64,000 bases of DNA, taken from assembly GCA_027946555.1 (NCBI GenBank), contig JAPEVC010000164.1, positions 19,917-83,916 on the forward strand. The letters run 5' to 3'. This document shows, piece by piece, positions 53,957-64,000 of this stretch. The notes beneath the pieces are model-generated. The model worked only from the letters and a program-made list of their open reading frames with translations. It did no database searches and had not been told where the DNA came from. The DNA is from Gnomoniopsis sp. IMI 355080. Taxonomy: Eukaryota > Ascomycota > Sordariomycetes > Diaporthales > Gnomoniaceae. Positions within the stretch are counted from its first letter, which is position 1, and each line of letters starts with the position of its first letter. Made by a program: the position numbers and the translations under genes.

Positions 53957-56900
53957 CTACATACCATCCAAGAGCCCATTGACAACATCGCCCAACATGC
54001 GCAGCCCATACACACCAGCCACATTCGCAAGCACCCTCAACCGCCTGCCCACCTCGTCCTTCCGCATACTCTCACCCCAAGCACCACTACACACACAATG
54101 CTCCATAAACTCATTGACCCTCGACGCGCCACACTTGACACACTTCAAATCCTGGCATGTCCACGCTGCCACCAACGCCTCCACCTCACCCACGAGTCTC
54201 TCCTCCAGCTCATTGCGATTATACTCGCATCCGCAGAATGTACAATTCCACCGCACCGCTTCGCCAGCAACAGGCAGCAAATCCTCGTCACGACAAAAGT
54301 CAAGATCCCGCGCCATGGTACAATTATCGCAGTTGACCTGCGTCAATTTGAGCGACTCGGAGGGATTCTGGAATGTGCCCTCCTTGCTGAACTCGCGCAC
54401 GTCAAACAACGCGAGTAAGTCCTTGCGGATATGCCGTGCGTCGGTGACGATGTTCTTGTCGAGCGAGAGGACCTGCATAAGCATCTTGGTGAGCTCGAGA
54501 ACGGCGTTGCTGTGTGAGAAATTCAGGTGCGAGCCAGGTAGCTTGGGGAACGTATAATCGGCTGCGAGCTCGGGATGGAGCATTTCACGCTTTTGCGTGG
54601 AGAGAAGCCCCTGAATGTCGCGCTTGAGGGGCTTTTCGTAGGCCTTGTCAAGTATAATGCCGCCTTGGGCGTTGTCACCTTGGGAGCCGCTGATGTTGTT
54701 GGGGATTTGTGTGAGGCGTGGTGTGCTGTTGGGGTCGGAGCCAAACATGGGTCTCTTCAAATTGTGCATGAGCGTAATGAACTCGATGACCCAATCTGAA
54801 AAGGTAGGCTGTAGTCGGATAGGGAGAAATGTCGACATTTGCCAGTGCATGATGGTCTCCAAGTTCTGTGTGCCCGCCTCGATAACCTTTTGCGTGGCCT
54901 TGCCACCGTAATTGAACTCATCGTACCAGACAAGATAGTCCCAGTACTCCTTGATCTCGAGATCGATAAAGTGGAATAGCGGCTTGCCCTTGATCGATTT
55001 GAGGATGTATTGGCTGTATGCGTAGGCGTTGCCCACCTCGGCCTTGGTCGTCTGTAGAAGCAGGCGGTTGGCATTGGCAAAAATGACATGTGACCCGACG
55101 CGGCGAAAGTCTGCCATGAGCTGCTGGAAGGCTTTGCGAGACATCATCTGCACGTAGTAGTGTAGTGCGCGATCGTAGAGGAAGGAATCGGGATTCTCAA
55201 CCCATCGCACGAGGTGCTGCACCATGACATCGGCCATCTCGTTGCCCCTGCAGGCTTCAGCCCACCAGCCCTTGACCATCTCGCGCAAGACTTGTATTCC
55301 AGCGTTCGCAAAGGCATTGTCAGAGGAGAGCATCTCGGTCCCCTCGCCCGCAGTACCATCGCCAGCGGGGTTGAACGACACAGAGTCGGCGCCTTCGAGC
55401 TCGTTGATGAGCGACGAGGTGAGAATGGTATTGATAGCCAGGTTCTTCACCTCGAGGTCAATACAGACGGACGAGTATGTGCCCGGCGTGTTGACAGACG
55501 GCATTTGCACCGTTTCCAGCGGCCCGACCACGTCGTCCATCTCGTACCCGGCATGATCCGGTCGCGGTCCCGCAGACCACCACAGAACCACATTGTTGTT
55601 TTGCAGTCGTCTCGCGTAGGCAACGTCGATCAAGAACCTTGGATCCTCACGCTCGAGATTGCAGAGCGGGATGTCTGCATATCGCGACAGAGCAGTAAGA
55701 TGCAAAATCCACGTTCCGAGGCCGAGATAGTGATGTATAAGCCGCTTGGACACCACACTCTGCCATCCCAACGGAGGCAATGAGCTGTCATCGATGTTGT
55801 ATTTGAGCGGCAACACCGGCATCTCGCCGAGAATTGGGATGTCGTGCACAAGCAAATTTCTCTGGCTTGACTGCACGACCATGACCAGTGGCTTGATCTC
55901 GTCCTTCCTCATTCTCTTGACAACATCACCAATTTCTAGATACGCCTTTCGCCGGGTAGTGACCTGCGTGATCTTGAAGTTTAGCGTGTCCCGGTACGCG
56001 AAGCACTCTTCCCAGTTCGATCCCTCCGCCGCAGCCTGCTCTGCATGTCTCGCGCGCAGATCCGAGTACATCTTCGTCACGTTTGGCAGGTCCTGACCGC
56101 TATCCTTGTTCTTGTGCAGAATGATGATATGCGCCGCATCACCAGTGCTCGAGAAGAGACCAAAGATTTGCCGCTCGCCGGAGCTAATGTGCGACAGATA
56201 AATAAAGGCCATCTTGGACCCGCCGAGGTAGGTCTTTGGTTTGCTTGGCCTTATCAAGCTCGGTAATTCGAAGCCCTGATCGAGGCCCTGGCCCAACACA
56301 CCAGGCTTGCTCTCATCAATGGTGCATAAGTTGCCTAGCCTCAGCATAGCGCGGATATTCAAAGGGACTTGTCGTTCGTACACGCCCTCCACGCTAGGGT
56401 GATTAAATAGCAAACTGAACTTTTCCGACTCGGCAAAATACACATCCTCGGGTACGGTCAACTTGAATAAGTGTACCGAAGAGTGCCCATTCGGAAGCGT
56501 GTGGTTGACCTGCTCGACATCGCAACCCTCAATCTCAATGTCCGGAAGATCCTTACTCTTCAGGTTCAAGAAGACCTGGCGCGGCACTTTGATCTTGACG
56601 GCGTGTATCTTGTGATCGATCATCACGTATGCCATGACGAGTCCGGGCGTGTCAGTTGGCTTGAGCTGGAGAAGCTGCCAGGTGTTGCGGAAGGTGACCT
56701 CAGCTTGGTCCCGGAACGCCTGCTGAAGATTACTCTGCGGGGCGCGGCGGTCACCAAAGAGATGCCTTCGTCGTATTCTGGCTTGTTTCTGAATCTTCCA
56801 CTTCTTCTTTTGGTACTCCAGGAAACCCGGATAGTCTTCGGAAGGATTCGGCATCACCTTTGGGAGAGCGGCGAAAGGATCCAGGTTCTCCTCGGGCTCG

Positions 56901-59900
56901 GGTGATTTTCTTTTTTGTGCGGCGCCAGGTGCTTTCTGCGACGCAGCCACAGCATCGATCAGGGGCTTTGGCTTCAACAACTGTGTTCCAAAGTCTTCCA
57001 AATCTGCAAGTGAGCGACCCTTGATGTTGGTCACGTCCTCGAGCGGCTCTCTGCTAAACAGGTCGGTAAGCTTCTTCTGCTTCATTCTGTCATCCTTGAT
57101 ATTGATCCTCCTCTGCAGCCAGTCAGGGTGCGGGACACGTGGGACAGGATTTCGAATCTTTTGCAGCGCAGCGGGAATGGTAATGAGCTTTTGAATAACC
57201 GAACCAAGACGCTCCAGGTAGTAATCCCAATCCAGTAGCGCCCTGGGATCGGTGTCGGTAGGTACCTCCTTCAGCCACTTGGTCAGATACAACCGCTTTG
57301 TCTCAGGCTCAGCAGAGAAAATGGCAACAGGTACTGCACGCTCCGTGACAGGCGCATTCTTTGGACGCGAACAGATGATGAACTTGCAGTTCAGACCCTT
57401 GTCCTTGACCATACCCTCACCGAGAAAATCTGCCAAACGCCTGGCGGTTGTGATGGACGTGGACTTTTGCGCGCCATACTCCTCGAGCGTCTTAGTCATG
57501 CTGCGATTCTCCGAAATTAGGTCCATCAGTTCCTCGTCCGCTAGTGTCGCGCCCTTGCTATGTAGCACGTCCAGCCAGCGGTTGGCGACCTTGGCCACGG
57601 CGCCGTAACATTCGGCGAGATTGGTCCCTTCGAGGAAGAATTTGAAAATCTGCGTCTGAAAGATCTTGATGAGCTTCAACTCGCCTCGCCGTTTCAGTTC
57701 GAAACCTTTCAACTCTGCAAGGCTGCCATCGTCGTTGAACACAGCGTAACGTTTCTTCAGGTTCTTGTCTTCCTCTTTCGAGGTGGGCAAGACCATGGCT
57801 TTGTACGGGCCATCGACCTCGAAGAAAATAGAGTTGTCGCTGTGTGTCTCGTACTTGAAAGTCTTAGGGTCGACTAGCGTCTGGTATTGGTGATTTGTGA
57901 ACTTCTCGTGGACAAGATGATTCAACATGACGCAAGGGTACGAGATGGCAAGCTTCTTGCCTCCCTTCATCTTAAAGGCAAAATTCTCCGGGAAGGTGGC
58001 TGGCAACATGCACCAGATACCATCGGTATCGAGCTCAAGCGGTCTGCCCAGTCTCTCCACAAGACCTCGTGCCAGTTGAATGATGGTCGCTCCTGTAAGA
58101 CAAGTGACGCCAGCCATCTCCATGGAGTACCATCTTGATCCTTTCCTCATGACGTAACCGTAGAAAGAGTTCAAAATGACCTTGTGTGCCAGCTGCAGGG
58201 AGTCAAAGAGAATGATCATCTTTTTTGCAGCATCGATTTCCGCGCCTGTGGCCCCAGCTGATTTGAGTGCATCTGTCTTGCCCTTCCACACCTTGGCCTT
58301 GCCTTTGTAGTCATATCGACGGTCCCGAAAGTCACGGACAGTGTTAATGTAGAACGGATTCTCCCGCTGACAGATAATCGCCTCCCTCACTTTGGTCGTC
58401 GAGTCGTGGATTTTGTGGTAGACCTTTTGCGAATAGATCTGGAGGCGTTTTCGAATGAGATCCGCCTGCTCACCTGCTGGAAGGTCCTGAAATGTGCGCA
58501 TCGGCGAGTTCGGCCACTTGCCAGGAAATCTCTCGTTCTCAAGCGCATGCCTGATCATATTGTACTCATCACGCTTGGCAGGCAGGTACTCGCCTCTCCA
58601 AGCCCAAGGTAACCTCCTATCACAAGTCTTGCCAGGTCGGTTGAAATCGCAAGCTGCGCAGTCCTGCTCCTCAATCATAGAATCCGGCTGCAATCTGTTG
58701 GTCGTCATGATGTTAGGATACATGGACGCGACATCCAAATGGTAAATAAGCGGCCTTTCGCTCCGGTTCGGCGTGTCTTTGAGTTGCTGCAGCCGCGCCA
58801 TGATCTGTGCCTTTACTTCATCGTAATTCTCCACATCTTCGAGCTTCTTCTTTTCTTCGATCGTGATGACGAATTTCAGCGCATTGTCCAGGTCGTTCAT
58901 TAACTCATCTATTGCACCCGTGTCCACAGAGAAGTTTACCGGGATATCCGCACGGAATACACCAGCCTCGATACTCTCGACGTGTCCACCGACATAAGTC
59001 TCCGAATCTAGAAGATGGCCTTCCCAAAAAGACTCTTTGGGCGACACGTGCTTGTTCGGGAGCACAATCTCATGGTTGTAAGCCTGCACCATCAATAGCA
59101 TCTCGCACAGCGTTCCGGTACCCTTTCGCTCCGTGTCGTCCGGACCTAATGGAATGATGGTGCACAGCGAGAAAACGAAAGGATGTACATATTTCATGTA
59201 CAGGTAGTATGTTGCGACTGCATCGGACACCGAGTACTCTGCTAATGTCTGTGGCCTTTCAGAGGCATATGGCAGCATGAGTTCTGGGTCGAGCTCATCG
59301 GGGTCGTATCCGAGCTTCGCAACCGTCACAGCTTTCAAACCACGGCTACCTTGAGGTAGATACGAGTCTCGATTGACCCAGTGGAAGCAGTCCATATGCG
59401 CGCTGTACGTCGACTTGAATTGGTCCTCGCTGTCTTTCTTCCAACCGATCTCGTGGTACATGTCAATCCCATTGACGCTGGCACGCGTCTCGACAAAAGG
59501 CCAATCGAAAAAGTCACCGTTGTATGTCGCAATGACGGTGGGTCTTGCTTCTTTGATGTGTGCAAAGAACCGGTCGAGAACTGCGCGCTCATTGGGCTCG
59601 TTGAAGATCATGAAGGGACCTGGGTATTCCGGTCTGGGCGTATACTCGAAATCCGCAATGTCTTCCGAAACCACCTCTCGGTTGGTGATAAGGAAGCCTT
59701 GCCCGTCAATCATGTACGAAATCATCATGATCTGGTCAACGGCTGCATCGGGAAATTTTAATGGGGCCTTGCAAGTTTCAATATCGTAGGCCATGACGAC
59801 CGGGTCCGCCATGGCGAGGTGCTCCTCGTTGCAGGTGATGGTCGTAACGCCGTGCTTTGCTTCCACAAAGTACCATTTTCCCACCCGGATGCCTGAGAGT

Positions 59901-60779
59901 GAAGTATCAGCAGCAAGTTCCTCTCTCACATAAAAAAGCAAGATACACATACCTTTATCTATCATTACTCTAACATGGTATGGAACGTCATATTCTCTTA
60001 TATCAACAATAAAATCACTGGCGTCGGTTATGGACGCATTGCCTCGTCGGTCATCATCTCGTGTGTCGTCGTCAAAAAGGTCGAAGTTGCCATTATTCAC
60101 GCTGTGATATTGTCAGTATTTTGCCCTCTTGTTAAGGTGTCCCCAGGAATGACACTCACGCAGCCACCTCAGCATAAGTATCCATGGCGTCCATGCCCTT
60201 CTTATTCTTTTCAGCCACAGGCATGATATCCCTCCTTGCAGCCAAGAGATCCGTCACATTTGCAAAACGCAATTCCAGAAACGTTCGCCGGTATCCCAGT
60301 AGATGATTTGGCATCTTTAAATCCTCTCTTTCGACCCTTCGCACGCTCCGCACCACACCACCGCCCGGCACGCGCTTACACCACTCCTCCACCTCCATCT
60401 CCTTCCCTTTGCGCACCGCAATCAGGAAATACGGCTCATACTCCATAGTCGCCTTGAATGTGGCACCGTCCTCCTCAATAAAGTAGCAGTCTAGAGCCGC
60501 TCGGCCGCCACCGCCCGGTATGCGCGCATCCTCGAGCGAAGTGGGTGCCACATTGACCAGCCAGCCTTCGCGCGGTCGCCCGGCCTCATAGCGAGCGAAA
60601 CCCATGTTTTCGTCGATTTGGTGTGCGAGCCGTGTGCGTTCCCATTTCTCGTCGGCCGAGGTTGCTTCAGCGCGGTTGGAGGAGGCTGCAAAGGTGCGTG
60701 GTCGTGAGGGTCCGTGGTAGGCTCGTTTTCCGCCGCCGCGGTAGCCCTGTTTGGGCTGGCGGAGGGAGGTGTTGGGCAT
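53957..60779 (-). CDS. POL2: DNA polymerase epsilon catalytic subunit
   Basis: Exons on minus: 60160..60779, 59953..60101 and 53957..59892, totalling 2,234 residues (yeast 2,222). Intron 1: GTGAGT...TCACAG; intron 2 is a 60-nt, stop-free intron inside the stretch family members read as MIDK-IRVGKWYFVEAKHG. The proofreading site is intact: exo I YDIET (Asp293, Glu295), exo II YNGDFFDWPF, exo III YSVSDAVATYYLY. Polymerase motifs are LDVASMYPNIMTTNRLQPDS (A), NSFYGYVMRKGSRWYSME (B) and LDTDGIWCMLP (C), with the Cys cluster CAACDFNRPGKTC. The inactive second polymerase half follows, and the C-terminus has two Cys pairs (CTFCGCEYN, CVKCGAS) for Dpb2 binding. Role: leading-strand synthesis and checkpoint signalling in the nucleus. 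It diverges from COX20 over 609 bp with two MluI boxes. Confidence 0.97.
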
Positions 60780-61388
60780 GGTGGAAAGAGGTGTGAGTAG
60801 GGTCGAGGTGGGGAGGGGGAATATCGAGAGAGCGTGGGCGCGTTGCGATGTGGCAGTAGTTGAGTGCCTGTGATCGAGTATTTACGCGTGGGACGGCGCG
60901 TATAGTGGGAGTGTGTGGTGAAGGAAGAAAGTCGACGCCGTCATGAGGGTAAGCGTACGTGAAGAATTCGAAGAAATGAAAATTACAGAAAGGAATTCAT
61001 GAGCAGAATCTCATGAAACGGTTTGCAGTAAGTTGCATGTCAGCACAAACATACATGCTATTGTTGGCTGTGTGCTGGGCGATTATCAAAGTGGCCCACC
61101 TCGAAAATGTTAGACGCGTTGCCCAGAGCTAGAGCGACATGGACCGCGTCTTACACGCGCTTCCCTGTAAAGTGATCTCCTTGCTTGAGACATGGGTGTG
61201 AACAGGGTCTACACTAGCTCAAATCCCTGCTGCAGCACAGACCACCTCGAATATCGAATCTTTCGAGAACGTCACCACCAGGCCTTGTCATGCGCCGAGG
61301 ACGAAACTTATATTCGACATAGCAGCAAAGTTAACAAAGTTACGACACTTTTCATTGCTAATTCCCATATTGCTGAATGTAGCCCACC
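60780..61388. promoter_or_regulatory. Divergent promoter POL2 / COX20 with two MluI cell-cycle boxes
   Basis: Exact ACGCGT lies at 60,884-60,889 (about 105 bp upstream of the POL2 ATG) and at 61,114-61,119 (within GACGCGTT, about 335 bp upstream). Near-matches CCGCGTC (61,144) and ACGCGC (61,154) are also present. ACGCGT is the binding site of MBF (Mbp1/Swi6 type factors), which drives G1/S genes including DNA polymerases in yeasts; its use here is inferred from that knowledge. Confidence 0.6.
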
Positions 61389-61978
61389 ATGGCCCCCACC
61401 GATCCATCCCATCCCGACAGTGAAGAAGCCATCCGCCAGCGAGAAGCTGCCGCCGCTCTGCGCTATGCCGAGGTCTCGCTCAAATCCGTGCCCATCCCCG
61501 AGGGCGTCGACCCGAACAAGCGAGCTACTGTTGGCGAGGCAGTCAAAACAATAAAACCAGAAGATCTACTCAAAGTGCACCAGGCGCCGTGTACGCGAGA
61601 AGGCTTGCTCACGGGAATCGGGTCTGGGGCGGCGACGGGGTTTTTGCGATATATCGTTGGAGGTGAGTTTTGACTGCTCTGGTCATGAACAGCATTGTAT
61701 TCAGGGCATATGGGCTGATGCAAAAATGGCTAGCTTCAATACCAAAGGCTGCGAATTGGGCAGTTGGGTCTGGTCTCATTATCAGCATTGCGGCGTATGA
61801 ATACTGCCAACACCAGAGGAGAGTCGAGAGGGCGACCATGAAGAGGGTGGTTGAGGTAGTGACCAAGAAGCAAGCAGAAGAGAAGAGGCTTGCAGATGAA
61901 AACAAAAGGTTACAGCAACAGCAGCAGGAAGCAGGGGCACAAAAGGCCGCTACAAAGAGCTGGTACAAACTCTGGTAG
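61389..61978 (+). CDS. COX20: Cytochrome c oxidase assembly protein Cox20
   Basis: Two exons (61389..61662 and 61734..61978) encode 172 residues; the 71-nt intron has donor GTGAGT, branch GGGCTGATG and acceptor GGCTAG. Two membrane helices lie close together: LTGIGSGAATGFLRYIVGG (about 74-92) and ANWAVGSGLIISIAAYEYC (about 98-116). The order GFLRYI, KAANWAVG, and a YEYCQHQRRVERATMKRV exit motif is the Cox20/FAM36A pattern; the rest is a helical Lys/Glu/Gln-rich tail (AEEKRLADENKRLQQQQQE). Family knowledge: an inner-mitochondrial-membrane chaperone that holds newly made Cox2 for maturation of complex IV. It has no classical cleavable presequence that I can see. It shares a promoter with POL2, though the two functions are unrelated. 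Confidence 0.88.
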
Positions 61979-62341
61979 GCTTTGGCTGCTACTCTGCATA
62001 GAGAGCGCATGGAACCGGCGTCTGGTCGAATTGTTCATTTGCATTACTACGGCGTTGGTGTGGCATACTCTGATGCCATTCTGGAAAGGTGACCATCTTC
62101 GTGAGGTCAAAATTTGATAAAGGCACTTCGTATCAATGGAGTTCCTAGAAGCATAAGTGCAATGTGGCCAAATGAGGACACGATTCTCCAATCGTGCTGT
62201 CTCGCGACCAGCGTGCCACGTCGCATTCAACACCGTGACGCCCTAATGACCACAGCCAGCAAACGCCGCGTCCCAAAGCAAATGTGATATCGTCGGCCGT
62301 TCATAGTCCCATTCCAAAAATCATTCCCAAACCGTTCCCCG
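61979..62341. other. Convergent intergenic region COX20 / unknown gene
   Basis: These 363 bp comprise two 3' ends. I see no structure beyond ordinary sequence. Confidence 0.35.
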
Positions 62342-63445
62342 TCAAATCGTTTCAATCATCATACTCGGCTCGGTCTCGGTGAATCGCACCTTTCTGGCAG
62401 CTGTGTCTTTACTTTCCAGTATCGGCATGGGCCTCTCTGCACTCCCTCGCCTCCTGAGGTTTCGCCTGGCCCTAGCCTCCCGCTCCTCGCGCTTTTTGTA
62501 CTCAGCCAGCTGTTGTCGCCTCTTTACGGTACGAGCGTATGCAATTGCAGGAGTTGGCTTAAACCCGATGCCATTGATACCAACACCGTCGTCATCCTCG
62601 TCCTCTGGATCGTACACTGTAATCTCGTCCTCATGCCATGTGAGGGCCGCGCGTATTGGGTCGATAATTTCGGTCGCTGCGTCACCAGGCTGGCCTGTGT
62701 TGCTGACTTTGACCTTATTGCTACTCACAAGGGGCGGTGTGCCAGCTCGTTTCCGTACCTTGGACTTGACAGCTTCCACGGGGCGGTTGCTGGGTGCTGA
62801 CAGGACCTGCTTCAATACTTTGGACGGTGAGGATTTGGGCGACGAGGAGAAAATAGCTTGATCGAGGGCGAGCTGGCCAATGGCACCTGTTTTGGGGAAT
62901 TCGTCGCTGGCGTTGGATGCTGATTGAGGTGCCTGGCTGGTCAAATTTACGGCGGTGGGAGGCTGACTTTGCCGGACGTCTGGTGTCTCTGGTACTTCTG
63001 GAAATGCTTGAACTTCTTGTGCTGACCTCAGCGGTGCAGCTGAAGATTCTGGACTGGAAGATATTCTTGTGCGTTTCCTCATGATGGACTCGTTCTCGTC
63101 GACGTGCATTTCTCTGTCGAAGGGCTGGGCAGGCTTGGCGATATCGTTATCGTGCTGTGCATGTGCAGATACGGCGGTGGATGCAACCCCGCCCCCACCA
63201 AACCCACTCCCATGTGCCTGTGCTGCAGGGCCGGTTGCAGGGCCATGGCCGTGGTCAGTCAAGGCCAGGCCGCGGAACCGGTGCGCAACCTTAGTGCGAG
63301 GACTACTGCTGCCACTGGCTGGCACCGACGTCGGGCCGTTCACGTCGAAGCAGAAGGCAACAGACACCGGTGAAGGGCTGTCCTCGATCATGAGCTCTGT
63401 GAGCTTCCGTTTGTTGGGCGTCGAGATGGGAGAGGAGTCGGTCAT
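62342..63445 (-). CDS. Uncharacterised, mostly disordered Ser/Pro-rich protein
   Basis: One exon of 367 residues beginning MTDSSPISTPNKRKLTEL. The frame is open for 32 further codons upstream but begins at GTG, so the ATG at 63,445 is used. Residues 1-250 are low-complexity Ser/Pro/Ala/Gly with scattered short basic patches (RKRTRISSSPESS, KSKVRKRAGTPP). A more ordered C-terminus reads IDPIRAALTWHEDEITVYDP, EDEDDDGVGINGIGFKPTPAIAYAR, then a helix of Arg/Lys/Glu (VKRRQQLAEYKKREEREARA) and a closing RKVRFTETEPSMMIETI. Thr/Ser-Pro sites suggest CDK-type phosphorylation, an inference. I do not recognise a domain. The WHEDEITVYDPEDEDDDG plus FKPTPA order looks conserved enough to call a gene. Nuclear location is likely from the basic patches. 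Confidence 0.7.
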   Translation of the reverse strand: MTDSSPISTPNKRKLTELMIEDSPSPVSVAFCFDVNGPTSVPASGSSSPRTKVAHRFRGLALTDHGHGPATGPAAQAHGSGFGGGGVASTAVSAHAQHDNDIAKPAQPFDREMHVDENESIMRKRTRISSSPESSAAPLRSAQEVQAFPEVPETPDVRQSQPPTAVNLTSQAPQSASNASDEFPKTGAIGQLALDQAIFSSSPKSSPSKVLKQVLSAPSNRPVEAVKSKVRKRAGTPPLVSSNKVKVSNTGQPGDAATEIIDPIRAALTWHEDEITVYDPEDEDDDGVGINGIGFKPTPAIAYARTVKRRQQLAEYKKREEREARARRNLRRRGSAERPMPILESKDTAARKVRFTETEPSMMIETI

Positions 63446-64000
63446 GACTGCGGCCTTTGCTGCTGGCGGGGCCCGCAGCTGTGTTGTGAGGACAGTATGA
63501 CGATAAATTGATTCGAGGTGGGGAATCTTGAAGAAGGACACCAGACAAATGTCGGTAATTAAAAGTGAGGCGGCTCGTATTCACATGGCCATGTCAACGG
63601 CCCGCTCAATGATGTCTTGTCTGGGAGAGTGTTGACAGGTTCTGTTTGAGGAAAAGCAAACACTGGCAGCGAGGCCGAGAGAGAAAGCGTTGGTCAGTTG
63701 ATTCAGGTAATACGGAAGGATGCATGAGAAGAGCATGTGAGGTGTCTCCTGCTGGTTGTTGGGACGAAGTTGGAAGCCGCCTTCAAGGTTGTCACGCGGG
63801 TCAGGGTCCGGACAGCCATAGAATGTATGCGTGCCCGCATCCGCACATGGACTTGGTTTTGGCTGCAGCGTTGATTGCCTGCAGCTCCTGCAAGCCCAGC
63901 AAATGAATGCATGAAGCCACATGAGAGGGCCCGTGATGGCGGGCCGCATGAATGGGTTAGGGTTTTTGGAGTCGCGCATCTTGTCTTTCATCCTTGGACC
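63446..64000. other. Upstream region of the last gene (window edge)
   Basis: This 555-bp stretch ends at the window edge. A 136-codon minus frame (63,581-63,991) starts with ATG and contains several Cys, but shows no domain; it might be a chance ORF or part of a leader. GGGTTAGGGTTTT near 63,954 resembles telomere repeat but is a single short occurrence. Confidence 0.35.

Noticed and set aside
63952..63966. GGGTTAGGGTTTT, telomere-like
   Set aside because: A single partial occurrence of TTAGGG; expected by chance and not an array.
63581..63991. 136-codon minus frame with several Cys at the window edge
   Set aside because: It has an ATG but no recognisable domain; it may be chance or part of the leader of the gene starting at 63,445.

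Overview
The window is nuclear DNA from a filamentous ascomycete (Pezizomycotina). The introns are short (about 52-195 nt) with GT...AG ends and CTAAC/CTAAT/CTGAC-like branch points. Several gene families are typical of moulds (IPC synthase, ferric-reductase-like proteins, SPT7, VanZ-like proteins, a CxCG/ELRPG membrane domain). Intergenic DNA is long with pyrimidine-rich promoter tracts. The overall feel is Dothideomycetes-like, but that last step is an impression, not a proof. There is no rRNA, convincing tRNA, CRISPR array or recognisable intact transposon.

Layout. 0.4-1.8 kb: a CaM-kinase. 2.7-6.1 kb: a six-exon gene fusing C2H2-like fingers to an uncharacterised fungal domain with two C-terminal membrane helices. 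6.1-11.3 kb: a 5.2-kb gene desert. 11.3-12.8 kb: AUR1 (sphingolipid synthesis). 14.4-19.4 kb: a divergent ribosome-biogenesis pair, RPA34 (Pol I subunit with a long Nopp140-like acidic-serine arm) and GRC3 (rRNA-processing kinase). 21.5-25.0 kb: SPT7 (SAGA). 26.9-27.6 kb: a VanZ-like membrane protein. 28.6-33.7 kb: a ferric-reductase-like oxidoreductase divergent from a RINT1/TIP20 tether. 34.9-37.2 kb: a four-CBS plus PB1 protein. 38.66-38.81 kb: a 50-residue membrane microprotein candidate. 39.8-41.0 kb: a conserved-looking unknown. 42.0-44.6 kb: two convergent low-complexity genes, one His/Gly/Pro-rich and one Gln/Pro/His/Tyr-rich. 45.5-48.3 kb: an SDR and a ketopantoate-reductase-like enzyme. 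49.0-51.3 kb: an RRM protein. 51.4-53.9 kb: a gene-free block with two families of tandem degenerate repeats and marked CpG depletion. 54.0-60.8 kb: POL2 (DNA polymerase epsilon). 61.4-62.0 kb: COX20. 62.3-63.4 kb: an unknown disordered protein.

Most genes are single-copy housekeeping genes. Adjacency makes functional sense in one clear case: RPA34 and GRC3 share a 511-bp promoter and both serve rRNA synthesis and processing. POL2 and COX20 share a promoter containing two exact MluI cell-cycle boxes, as expected for an S-phase gene. The most unexplained DNA is the 51.4-53.9 kb block: an exact 114-nt-period array carrying a hairpin, then four copies at about 220-240 nt whose cores keep CpG inside otherwise CpG-poor DNA. 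All exon junctions given here were read by eye; each multi-exon model sums to a whole number of codons and joins in frame, but none was checked against RNA or databases.
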